The notes under the pieces were generated by a model. That model saw only the letters and a program-made list of their open reading frames with translations, did no database searches and was not told the origin of the DNA. From Candidatus Sodaliphilus limicaballi (GTDB lineage Bacteria > Bacteroidota > Bacteroidia > Bacteroidales > Muribaculaceae), in NCBI GenBank assembly GCA_018065815.1, contig JAGHSP010000022.1, positions 1-13,330 on the forward strand: a stretch of DNA of 13,330 bases, given 5' to 3'. The position numbers and the translations under genes are program-made. How positions within the stretch are numbered: the first letter of the stretch is position 1; each line of letters begins with the position of its first letter. This document shows, piece after piece, positions 5,765 to 13,262 of the stretch.

Positions 5765-7852
5765 TCACCACAGCGACAGCTGGCGTGGATCGGCTTTTGG
5801 TTTTGGAGCCGGTTCGGGCTCTGGTTCGTGCTCTGGCTCTGGCTCGGGTTCAGGGTCGGGCTCCACGGGGATGAGCCAGTCCACGTCGTCGATGTCGTCG
5901 AGGGTGATGTCCATGAATGGGGCGGCATCGGTTGCTTTGTCGAGCAACTCGTCGGTGACGGCATCAGCGGCCGGAGCCTCCTCGGCATCGTTGCTCTCTG
6001 CCTCCTCGGGGGCTGCTTCCTCCTTCTTTTCCTCCTTTTTCTTCTCCTTCTTCTTCTTCTTCTTCTTCTCCTTCTTCTCCTTCTTTTCCTTCTTCTCTTC
6101 AAGAGCGGCAGCGGCAGCTTCCTCGGGTTTGGGGGCAGCTTCCTCGGTTTCAGCCTGCTCGGTCACTTCTTCTGCCGCTTCCTCTGCGGGAAGCTGTGTG
6201 GTTGCTTCGGCAGGTTCTTGCACTGCTGCGGCAACCTCGGGCTCTTCCTGGGGATATTCGATGGGAGCGGACTGCTGCTTCAACTCGTCGAGTTGCTGCA
6301 TCAGGTCATCGTTGAGTATGTGGGAAGCATCGAGTTCGGTGCGCAGTGTTGCTGCTTGCTCGAGGGCGTCTTTGAGTTCGTCGGCCTTCAGTGCCAGCTG
6401 CTTGTTGAGTTCGTCGAGTTGCGATTTGGCATCGTCGCGTGCGGTGTCGGCCTGCTTGAGGCTTTCGTCCTTTTGCCGGAGTGCATCCTTCAACTCGGTT
6501 TGAGCCTTAACCAGTGCGTCTTGTGTCTCCTTGCTGGCGGTGAGGGCTTGTTCGGCGAGGGCTTTTGCTTTGTCAGTTTCCTTGATTTGTGCGTCAAGGC
6601 TGTCTTTATAGCTCTCGGCGAGAGTCGCTGCCGAGTTGAGTTGCGACTTGAGGTCGTTGATGCGGTTGGCCAGTTCCACGTCGCGGCGGTTGTGCTTTTC
6701 GCGGGTGTCCTTGGCGTTGTGGGTGAGCGTGGTCACTTCTTTGTTTAGGCGCACGTTTTCCTCTTGTGCGAGTATCAGTTGTGCCTTGAGGCTTTCGGCG
6801 TCCTTCCCGGCTTGCTCCACCTGGGCGAGGCGCTGGCGCAGGTTGCGCACCTCCTCGTTCTTGTTGCGCTTGAATGTCTCCACTTCGTCAAGGCGTGCTT
6901 CAAGTTGCTCGGCGATTTTGAGGTGCTCGTTAGCTGTGTTAAGTTCCTCGTGCAGTTTGGCTATGGTCTCGTCGCGTGAGGTGAGGGCGTCGCTGTTGCG
7001 TTCGAGCTGGGCCGAGAGCGATGTTATCGTTTCCTCATGCGCTTTCACTTGCTTGAGCGCTTCCTCGGCCTGTTTCTTGGCTGCTGCAAGTTCTTCCTCG
7101 CGCGCTGTGTCGTTGGCTACGGGCGCGTTGCCGGCTGTGACTTGCAGCACTTTTATCTTGTTTTCTAGCGACTTGCGATCCACTTCAAGTTTCTCGTTCT
7201 CGGTTTCCAGCTCGCTGATGCGTGCCGAGAGGTCGTTGGCTCTGTTCTGTGCGGCGCGTCGCTGTATGTCACACATCTTGAGGCGTGCCTTCAGGTCGGC
7301 ATCGCCGGCGCCTGCCGCTTGTTGTGCGGCGGGTTGTGCGGCGGCAAAGGGGGCAAGCTTCTTCTCCACATCGCGTCGCTGGCTTGCTGTGTCGATATAC
7401 TGCTTCATCATGGGCGGCAGCGACGAGTTGATAAGGTCTATCACAGCGTCAACGAGCTCGCTGCTGGGTGCCGCGGCTTGTGGGGCCGACGTCTCCTGCT
7501 GCTCCTCTCTCGCCTCGTGCTTGGGCTGGGGGAGAGGTTGCTCGGTTCTCTGCTCCTTGGCGGGAACCTGCTGGGTGCGAGGCTCTGACTGGGGTTTCAC
7601 GGGTTCTTCAACCGCTTGGCGCCTGGGCACAATGCGTTCTTCCTCAAACTCGGGCTCTACGCGTGCGGGGTGCACCACGTCGGCCTCGCCTGGGGATGAG
7701 GGTGAGTCATCTCGCTCGGTGAGAGTTTTATCATCGTGGCGAAAGGGGTTGGAGAAGGGCGAGCGTGTCAACTCGTAGTCCACATCCTCGTCCAGGTCTT
7801 CGCCGTTGTCGTTGAAGCCGAAAGCTCTTTTCAGGTTGTTAAAGAATGACAT
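5765..7852 (-). CDS. Large coiled-coil protein of unknown function with Lys/Glu and Pro-Glu low-complexity regions
   Basis: I do not recognise a named family. The 695 residues divide as follows. An N-terminal stretch MSFFNNLKRAFGF could form an amphipathic, membrane-seeking helix. Residues about 15-125 are acidic, Pro-rich and probably disordered. A short helical segment spans about 130-172. A long coiled coil rich in Glu, Lys, Leu, Ala and Gln runs from about 184 to 525. An Ala/Glu-rich segment follows (535-585), then a Lys/Glu block (586-612), a short acidic segment DITLDDIDDVDWL (648-660), a Pro-Glu repeat (664-681), and the C-terminus PRQLSLW. No enzyme motif is visible. QLSLW resembles the peptide by which proteins bind the bacterial sliding clamp, but this is inference from five residues. 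The 30-bp gap behind the upstream ATP-grasp gene suggests co-transcription. Scaffold or chromosome-associated roles are possible. Confidence 0.85.
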   Translation of the reverse strand: MSFFNNLKRAFGFNDNGEDLDEDVDYELTRSPFSNPFRHDDKTLTERDDSPSSPGEADVVHPARVEPEFEEERIVPRRQAVEEPVKPQSEPRTQQVPAKEQRTEQPLPQPKHEAREEQQETSAPQAAAPSSELVDAVIDLINSSLPPMMKQYIDTASQRRDVEKKLAPFAAAQPAAQQAAGAGDADLKARLKMCDIQRRAAQNRANDLSARISELETENEKLEVDRKSLENKIKVLQVTAGNAPVANDTAREEELAAAKKQAEEALKQVKAHEETITSLSAQLERNSDALTSRDETIAKLHEELNTANEHLKIAEQLEARLDEVETFKRNKNEEVRNLRQRLAQVEQAGKDAESLKAQLILAQEENVRLNKEVTTLTHNAKDTREKHNRRDVELANRINDLKSQLNSAATLAESYKDSLDAQIKETDKAKALAEQALTASKETQDALVKAQTELKDALRQKDESLKQADTARDDAKSQLDELNKQLALKADELKDALEQAATLRTELDASHILNDDLMQQLDELKQQSAPIEYPQEEPEVAAAVQEPAEATTQLPAEEAAEEVTEQAETEEAAPKPEEAAAAALEEKKEKKEKKEKKKKKKKEKKKEEKKEEAAPEEAESNDAEEAPAADAVTDELLDKATDAAPFMDITLDDIDDVDWLIPVEPDPEPEPEPEHEPEPEPAPKPKADPRQLSLW
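5798..5863 (-). repeat. Pro-Glu dipeptide repeat in the coiled-coil protein
   Basis: Residues 664-685 are mainly alternating Pro and Glu (with one Asp, one His and some Ala/Lys), encoded by GA-rich/CC-rich hexanucleotide repeats that appear on the + strand as repeated ggctc/gggct words. Such a segment is stiff and extended and here separates the acidic DDIDDVDWL segment from the terminal QLSLW. The repeat DNA could vary in length in frame. Confidence 0.7.
6016..6100. repeat. 85-nt uninterrupted polypyrimidine/polypurine tract with (CTT)7
   Basis: Every base from 6016 to 6100 on the + strand is C or T. Within it 6047-6067 is seven perfect CTT units, encoding seven AAG lysines (residues 596-602). 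The tract encodes the Lys/Glu block of the coiled-coil protein. Such tracts can adopt triplex (H-DNA) structures and slip during replication. Slippage by whole triplets would keep the reading frame. Confidence 0.9.
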
Positions 7853-7882
7853 ATCTCAATGTTTTCTTTTTTTGTTTTTAAT

Positions 7883-10852
7883 TCATTTGTCACCGGGTTT
7901 CATCACTACTCCCATGCCCTTGATGCCGTTGATCGCCACCTTGAGCGGTGAGTCGAATGTAACCACTTTCACGCACTCGCTCTCATAGCTTGCTGTGCAT
8001 GAATTGAGGAAGTCGGTATCGACAAGGCTGCCGTCACCTTCTTCGCCCACAGTGAAGTAACCCACGCCGAAGGATGTCAAGTTCTGGAAGAAGTGTGATC
8101 CCTGGCTGGGGTCTATGCGTTTGCCCGGAAGCGACTGCTCCACGATGAGCCGGGCTGCGGCTATGTCGGTCCATTTCACGGGCACGCCCAGTGCCGCGTC
8201 GCTCGAACCCCATCTGCCGGGACCCATCAGGATGTAGTTGCTGCCTGAGTTTGTAAAGTTACTATTTATTTTTGCAATTTCACTAGCAATAGCCCAATTA
8301 TTTTCATACGAAAATTTCTCGGGCTTGACCATCACCACAGCCGTGATGCCGTCGGTGAGGCCGTGTCCCAGTGCTTTTGTGCTGTTTATGAGTAATTTAT
8401 CTTGTTCTACGTTGTGAATGTCGTCGTCGAGCATCTCGCGGCGATCTACCATCGGGCGTATCTGCAGCCAGTATATCTCGCCTCGGTGGTCGTCGTTGGG
8501 GCTGTCGGCGATGTTGCCGGCAAACTCAATCTCCACGGCACGGTCCATCTGCTCCTGACCCAGCTCGAGCATGAATTTCACGGCGGGAGCCAGCGGGAAC
8601 ACGCCGTGTTTGAGCACGTTGGCAAATGTCACCAGGTGCCGTCCGCGTGCGCTGTCGCTATCCACGATGTAGTCGTTCATCGCGTCGTAGGTCGATATCA
8701 TGTATCGCAGGTGTCCCGCGCGTGCTTCCTCTTGCACGGGCAGATTGGGGATGTTGAAACCCTCGTCGAGGGCAAACTGCTGCTCGGCCTGCGTGGTGTC
8801 GAGCGCACACAGGGTGCGCTGCGTGTCGCGCAGTGCCAGTTGGGTGGTGCTGGTCTGGAGCACGTGTTTGGGGCGTGCTGGCGAGAATCGCAGCGCCTGG
8901 CCGCCATCCACGATGTGCTTGCCCAGGCCCGCTGCCAGCTCGCACACGCCGTCCTCCGGCTGCTCTTTGCCCGTGGGGTAGTAGTTCAGCGAGCGGCCCA
9001 CGCCCGAGAAGGCGGGGTAGTAGTGCTCGCCGCGTTGCTTGCCCACTACTTCTTGTATTATCACCGCCATCTTCTCCTGGTCGATCACGTTGCTTGTCGC
9101 CACCATGTAGGCTTTGCTCTGGGCATAGAACACGCTGGCATACACTGCCTTGATGGCGCCTGCCAGCAATTCCACGCCTTCGGGTTTGTCGTTCAGGTGC
9201 GGAATCATATAGGTGGAATACACTCCTGCAAACGGCTGGTAGTGGCTGTCCTCGAGCAGACTCGAGCTGCGCACTGCCAGCGGCGCGTCGATCACGTCAT
9301 AGAGCGACGACATGTCGTCGATGATGCTCTGGGGCAAACGGGCCCTGAGAAATGCATCAAGTATCTCTTGGTCAGGCACATTAGACAATGCAAGCGGATA
9401 CAGTCCGTTCGTTTCCATGAACTCGTCAAATACGTCGGTGCACAGCACCACCGTGCGAGGTATCCTTATCACCACGCCGTTGAAATTGTCACACACCGGG
9501 TTGCGCTTGATCATAGCGTCGATAAACGCTAGGCCGCGACCTTTGCCTCCCAGCGACCCCTGCCCTATGCGAGCAAAGCTCGAGTAGCGGTCAAATCGCT
9601 CGCGCTTGAACTCTGCCACCACGCCGCGGTTCTTCATCTTGCGGTACTTCACAATCAGGTCAAAGACGAGCTGTCTCACTGCCGGAGCCTCGTCGATGCT
9701 CGTGAAGCGGTGCATTTTCATCACCTGCGCTATGGGGAACAGCGCGCGAGAGTACAGCCAGCGCGAGATGTCGTTGTGGCTGGCGTGGTGCAACAGCGAC
9801 TCGGCAGGAACCTTGTGCACGCCATACTGCAGTGCCTTCAGGTCCTTGAAGCGCATGATCTCGGTGCCGTTCTCGGGGTTGCGGATAATGAAGTCGCCAA
9901 ATCCGAAGTTGTCCATGATGGCCTTGCCCAGATCCACGGGCAGTTTCTTTGAGTTCTTGTCAAGGAAACACCCGCCGAATGCGTCCACCAGCTCGCTGTT
10001 CTCGCTCTCGCTCGACTCGATGATGATGGGCATGTAAGGGTCACGCTTGCGCAGCTCGTGGGCTAGCTTGATGCCTGCCTTGCTGTCTTTCACGCCTTCG
10101 TGCTTGAACGACACGTCGCTTATCACGCCCAGCATGTGGTCTTTGTAGGTCTCATAGAGGAGCATCGCTTCTTCGTAGTCGCGTGCAAGCATCACCTTGG
10201 GGCGGCCGCGCATGCGCAGCATCGACTCGTGGGCATTAAGCGCCTCGGTCGAGAAGATGAGCGACTGGCGCAGGATGAATTTATACAGGGTGGGGAGGAT
10301 CGACGAGTAGAATCGCACCGAGTCCTCGACCAGCAGGATCATCTGCACGCCCACCTCGTTCACGTCCACGGGAGCGTTCATCTTGTCCTCTAGCAGCTTC
10401 ACGATGGCCACCAGCAGGTCCACGTTGCCCAGCCAGCTGAACACATAGTCCACGCCGCTCAAGTCCTCGCCGCCTATCCTGCGTGACACTTCGCGCGAGA
10501 ACGGGGTGAGCACCACAAAGGGCACGTCGGGGTGCGAATGCTTGATCTCCACTGCCTTGGTGAAGGTTTCGCTCAAGTCCACGCCTGGCATGGCGATGAT
10601 GAGGTTAAACTGCTGCTTGTCAAGGGCTGCAACGGCGCTTGCATAGTCGCGCACGCGGGTAACGCGCGGAGGTGAACTCAGGTTGAGCGACACATATTCC
10701 ATGAATATCTGTTCCTCCACGCGGCCATCTTCCTCGAGCATGAATGCGTCATAGTCGCTGGCTATGAGGAGCACATTGTATATGCGCTCCTGCATCAGGT
10801 TCTGGAAGGCCGTTTCCTTGAGGTATAGTTGGCTCAGCAGTGATTCATTCAT
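7883..10852 (-). CDS. Receiver-like/PPDK-type ATP-grasp (PEP/pyruvate-binding) protein
   Basis: The 989 residues begin with two receiver-like domains. The first (about 25-155) lacks the phospho-acceptor Asp at the expected place (LIIAMPG). The second (about 170-315) keeps an acidic pair (E176/D177), Asp 246 in VISDVS, Ser 280 and Lys 299. After a linker comes a PEP-synthase/PPDK-type ATP-grasp region: GQGSLGGKGRGLAF (430-443), LAVRSSSLLEDS (525-536), and EIEFA...IYWLQIRP (774-800). The C-terminal part has LMGPGRWGSSD (875-885) and GSHFFQNL (918-925). The swivelling phospho-His domain and the PEP-binding barrel of true PEP synthase are not recognisable, so making PEP from pyruvate is unlikely. 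Often annotated as PEP synthase in Bacteroidota; an ATP-dependent phosphotransfer or regulatory role is inferred. The start at 10852 has an A7-CG leader. It follows topA by 48 bp. Confidence 0.88.
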   Translation of the reverse strand: MNESLLSQLYLKETAFQNLMQERIYNVLLIASDYDAFMLEEDGRVEEQIFMEYVSLNLSSPPRVTRVRDYASAVAALDKQQFNLIIAMPGVDLSETFTKAVEIKHSHPDVPFVVLTPFSREVSRRIGGEDLSGVDYVFSWLGNVDLLVAIVKLLEDKMNAPVDVNEVGVQMILLVEDSVRFYSSILPTLYKFILRQSLIFSTEALNAHESMLRMRGRPKVMLARDYEEAMLLYETYKDHMLGVISDVSFKHEGVKDSKAGIKLAHELRKRDPYMPIIIESSESENSELVDAFGGCFLDKNSKKLPVDLGKAIMDNFGFGDFIIRNPENGTEIMRFKDLKALQYGVHKVPAESLLHHASHNDISRWLYSRALFPIAQVMKMHRFTSIDEAPAVRQLVFDLIVKYRKMKNRGVVAEFKRERFDRYSSFARIGQGSLGGKGRGLAFIDAMIKRNPVCDNFNGVVIRIPRTVVLCTDVFDEFMETNGLYPLALSNVPDQEILDAFLRARLPQSIIDDMSSLYDVIDAPLAVRSSSLLEDSHYQPFAGVYSTYMIPHLNDKPEGVELLAGAIKAVYASVFYAQSKAYMVATSNVIDQEKMAVIIQEVVGKQRGEHYYPAFSGVGRSLNYYPTGKEQPEDGVCELAAGLGKHIVDGGQALRFSPARPKHVLQTSTTQLALRDTQRTLCALDTTQAEQQFALDEGFNIPNLPVQEEARAGHLRYMISTYDAMNDYIVDSDSARGRHLVTFANVLKHGVFPLAPAVKFMLELGQEQMDRAVEIEFAGNIADSPNDDHRGEIYWLQIRPMVDRREMLDDDIHNVEQDKLLINSTKALGHGLTDGITAVVMVKPEKFSYENNWAIASEIAKINSNFTNSGSNYILMGPGRWGSSDAALGVPVKWTDIAAARLIVEQSLPGKRIDPSQGSHFFQNLTSFGVGYFTVGEEGDGSLVDTDFLNSCTASYESECVKVVTFDSPLKVAINGIKGMGVVMKPGDK

Positions 10853-10873
10853 CGTTTTTTTATGCTTGGGTGC

Positions 10874-10894
10874 GCACGGGGACGTGCCCCGTGC
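10874..10894 (-). other. GC-rich hairpin between topA and the ATP-grasp gene
   Basis: GCACGGGG (10874-10881) and CCCCGTGC (10887-10894) form a perfect 8-bp stem with a 5-nt loop, in the 48-bp gap after the topA stop. On the minus strand it is followed by an A-run rather than a T-run, so it is not a classic intrinsic terminator for topA. It could be an RNA-processing or 3'-end-protecting structure, or partly separate the expression of topA from the next gene. On the + strand it is followed by TTTTT a few bases later, but there is no + strand gene to end. Confidence 0.6.
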
Positions 10895-10900
10895 ATGTTT

Positions 10901-13225
10901 TTACTTCTTCACAGCGCGTCGGCGGCTCGTCGACTTTGATGCGTTTGCTTCGTCGGCCACGATTTCGCGGCATTGCTCCAGGGTGAGGGTTGCCGCATCC
11001 ATCTTGCGCGGAATCTTGTAGTTCTGTTTCTTGTAGCTGATGTAGGGGCCGTAGCGTCCGTTGAGCACTTGCAGCTCGGGCTCTTCGTCAAAGGTGACCA
11101 GCACGCGCGAGGCCTCGGTGCTGCGCTTCGACTCGATGAGTTCCTGGGCCTGCTCCAGGGTGAGCTCCAGCGGCGCCATGTCTTTGGGGATTGACACAAA
11201 CTTGCCCGCATGGCGCACGTAGGGACCAAAGCGCCCCACGCCCACTACCACCTCGCTGCCCTCAAAGTCGCCCAGCGTGCGGGGCAGGTCGAAGAGCTTG
11301 AGCGCCTCTTCTAGGGTGATGGTCGATACGCTTTGGTCTTTCTGCAGCGATGCAAAGCGGGGTTTCTCCTCGTCCTCGGTGCTGCCTAGCTGCACCAGCG
11401 GACCGAAGCGGCCTATCTTCACGCTCACGGGCTTGCCGCTCTTGGGGTCGTTGCCCAGCACGCGCTCGCCCACCTTGTGCTCGAGGCGCAGCGTCGATAC
11501 TTTCTCGATGAGAGGGTGGAACGACTCGTAGAATTTGCCTATCTCGCTGTTCCACTTCGATTTGCCCTCGGCAATGTCGTCAAAGTTCTGCTCCACCAGG
11601 GCGGTGAAGTTATAATCCATGATCGACGGGAAGAAACGCATCAGGAAGCTGTTCACCACCATGCTTATGTCGGTTGGGATGAGTTTGCCCTTCTCTGCAC
11701 CGGTGAGTTCGCTCTTGGTGCGGGTAGTCACTTTGTCTTTCTTTAATGTGATCACCTCATATTCACGCTTCTCGCCTTTGCTCTCGCCCTTCACCACGTA
11801 GTCGCGCGACAGGATGGTCGAGATTGTGGGCGCGTAGGTTGATGGACGGCCTATGCCCAGTTCTTCGAGACGGCGCACCAGCGATGCCTCGGTGTAGCGC
11901 GAGGGCTGCTGGGTGTAGCGTTGCATTGCCACCACTTCGCTGGCTTCGAGGTTGCTGCCGTTCTTGAGCACGGGAAGCATGTTCAGGTCGTCGTCTTGCG
12001 ACTCGTCATCGCTCGATTCCATATACACCTTCAGGAAACCGTCAAACTTGATGACCTCGCCGCTGGCGATGAACTTCTCGTTGCGGTTGCTCATGTTGAT
12101 ATCCACTTGGGTGCGTTCGAGTTGAGCGTCAGCCATTTGCGAAGCGATAGTGCGCTTCCATATCAGGTTATACAGGCGTTTCTCCTGTGCGGTGCCCTGG
12201 ATCTCGTGGTTGGTGATGAAGGTGGGGCGTATTGCCTCGTGAGCCTCTTGCGCGCCCTTCGCGGTGGTGCGGTAGTTGCGCATCTTGAGGTATTCTTCGC
12301 CTATGTTCTGCTTGATCTCGTCGCTGATGGTGGCAAGAGCCAGTTTACTTAGGTTCACCGAGTCGGTACGCATGTAGGTGATGTGTCCGCTTTCATAGAG
12401 CGACTGTGCCACGCGCATGGTCTGGCTCACCGAGAAGCCTAGCTTGCGTGCTGCTTCCTGTTGTAGGGTAGAGGTGGTGAACGGAGGTGCAGGGTTCTTC
12501 TTCATGGGTTTCACTGTCACGTCGCTCACTGTGAACGTAGCCTTTTTGCAGTCATCGAGCAGGGCCATCGCGTCGTTCTTGTCCGTCAGGCGACGGTTGA
12601 GCTCTGCGTTCAACATCACATTGTCCTCTGTCGCAAACTGGGCAGTTGCACGGTAGTAAGCCTCGCTTGTGAACGCCTTGATCTCGTCCTCGCGCTCTGT
12701 GATCAGGCGCACAGCCACGCTCTGCACGCGGCCGGCCGAGAGCGACGGCTTGATCTTTCTCCACAGCACTGGCGACAGTTCGAAGCCCACGATGCGGTCA
12801 AGCACGCGGCGCGCCTGTTGGGCGTCAACGAGGTTTAGGTCTATCTCGCGAGGATTCTCTATTGCCGCCAGGATTGCAGGCTTGGTGATCTCATGAAACA
12901 CAATGCGGCGTGTGCGTTCAGGCTTCAGCCCGAGCACCTCATACAAGTGCCATGAGATAGCCTCTCCCTCGCGGTCCTCATCGCTCGCCAGCCACACCAT
13001 GCTTGCCTTCTCGGCTGCACCCTTCAGCTCGCGCACCAGTTCCTTCTTGTCGCTCGGTATCTCATATATAGGTGTAAAATCTTTTTCCACATCAATGCTG
13101 AAGTCTTTCTTGTGCAAGTCACGTATGTGACCATAGCTAGACATCACAGCATAGTCTTTACCCAGAAACTTCTGGATAGTCTTCGCCTTTGCAGGAGACT
13201 CAACTATAACCAAGTTTTTTGCCAT
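10901..13225 (-). CDS. topA: DNA topoisomerase I (type IA)
   Basis: Relaxes negatively supercoiled DNA by a transient single-strand break. The 774 residues start with a Toprim domain (about 3-115) with E9 and the acidic metal site DEDREGE (82-88). The type IA core follows: SLSAGRVQSVAVRLI (161-175), the active-site tyrosine Y284 in YMRTDSVNLS, and EAHEAIRPT (327-335). The tail has three repeats of the topoisomerase C-terminal type, marked by GRFGPLVQLG (605-614), GRFGPYVRHA (664-673) and GRYGPYISYK (723-732). A basic end SRRRAVKK closes it. There are no CxxC zinc ribbons of the E. coli kind (only C226 and C752 are present). I chose the ATG at 13225 (MAKNLVIVESPAKAKTI). An in-frame ATG at 13285 would add 20 unrelated residues and lies upstream of the promoter -7 element. 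Confidence 0.97.
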   Translation of the reverse strand: MAKNLVIVESPAKAKTIQKFLGKDYAVMSSYGHIRDLHKKDFSIDVEKDFTPIYEIPSDKKELVRELKGAAEKASMVWLASDEDREGEAISWHLYEVLGLKPERTRRIVFHEITKPAILAAIENPREIDLNLVDAQQARRVLDRIVGFELSPVLWRKIKPSLSAGRVQSVAVRLITEREDEIKAFTSEAYYRATAQFATEDNVMLNAELNRRLTDKNDAMALLDDCKKATFTVSDVTVKPMKKNPAPPFTTSTLQQEAARKLGFSVSQTMRVAQSLYESGHITYMRTDSVNLSKLALATISDEIKQNIGEEYLKMRNYRTTAKGAQEAHEAIRPTFITNHEIQGTAQEKRLYNLIWKRTIASQMADAQLERTQVDINMSNRNEKFIASGEVIKFDGFLKVYMESSDDESQDDDLNMLPVLKNGSNLEASEVVAMQRYTQQPSRYTEASLVRRLEELGIGRPSTYAPTISTILSRDYVVKGESKGEKREYEVITLKKDKVTTRTKSELTGAEKGKLIPTDISMVVNSFLMRFFPSIMDYNFTALVEQNFDDIAEGKSKWNSEIGKFYESFHPLIEKVSTLRLEHKVGERVLGNDPKSGKPVSVKIGRFGPLVQLGSTEDEEKPRFASLQKDQSVSTITLEEALKLFDLPRTLGDFEGSEVVVGVGRFGPYVRHAGKFVSIPKDMAPLELTLEQAQELIESKRSTEASRVLVTFDEEPELQVLNGRYGPYISYKKQNYKIPRKMDAATLTLEQCREIVADEANASKSTSRRRAVKK

Positions 13226-13254
13226 ATTCAGTAATGTAATTTTAAATTTCGGCG

Positions 13255-13262
13255 CAAAGGTA
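13255..13262 (-). promoter_or_regulatory. Bacteroidota-type -7 promoter element for topA
   Basis: On the minus strand this reads TACCTTTG, an exact match to TAnnTTTG, followed by the GCG that often follows it in Bacteroidota promoters. Transcription would begin near 13248, leaving a leader of about 20-25 nt before the topA ATG at 13225. No good TTTG is found at the -33 position, so support rests on the -7 element and its placement. This is the only convincing promoter I see for the five-gene minus-strand set. Confidence 0.6.

Noticed and set aside
5828..7778. Plus-strand open frames antisense to the coiled-coil gene, including Leu-rich and Ser-rich products
   Set aside because: The Leu, Phe and Ser runs are translations of the polypyrimidine tract and of the complement of Glu/Lys/Ala codons. 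They look like membrane proteins only by composition.
8402..9532. 376-codon plus-strand open frame inside the ATP-grasp gene
   Set aside because: The minus-strand gene carries clear conserved motifs over the same bases. The plus-strand product is low-information, His/Val/Gln-rich and has no recognisable motif.
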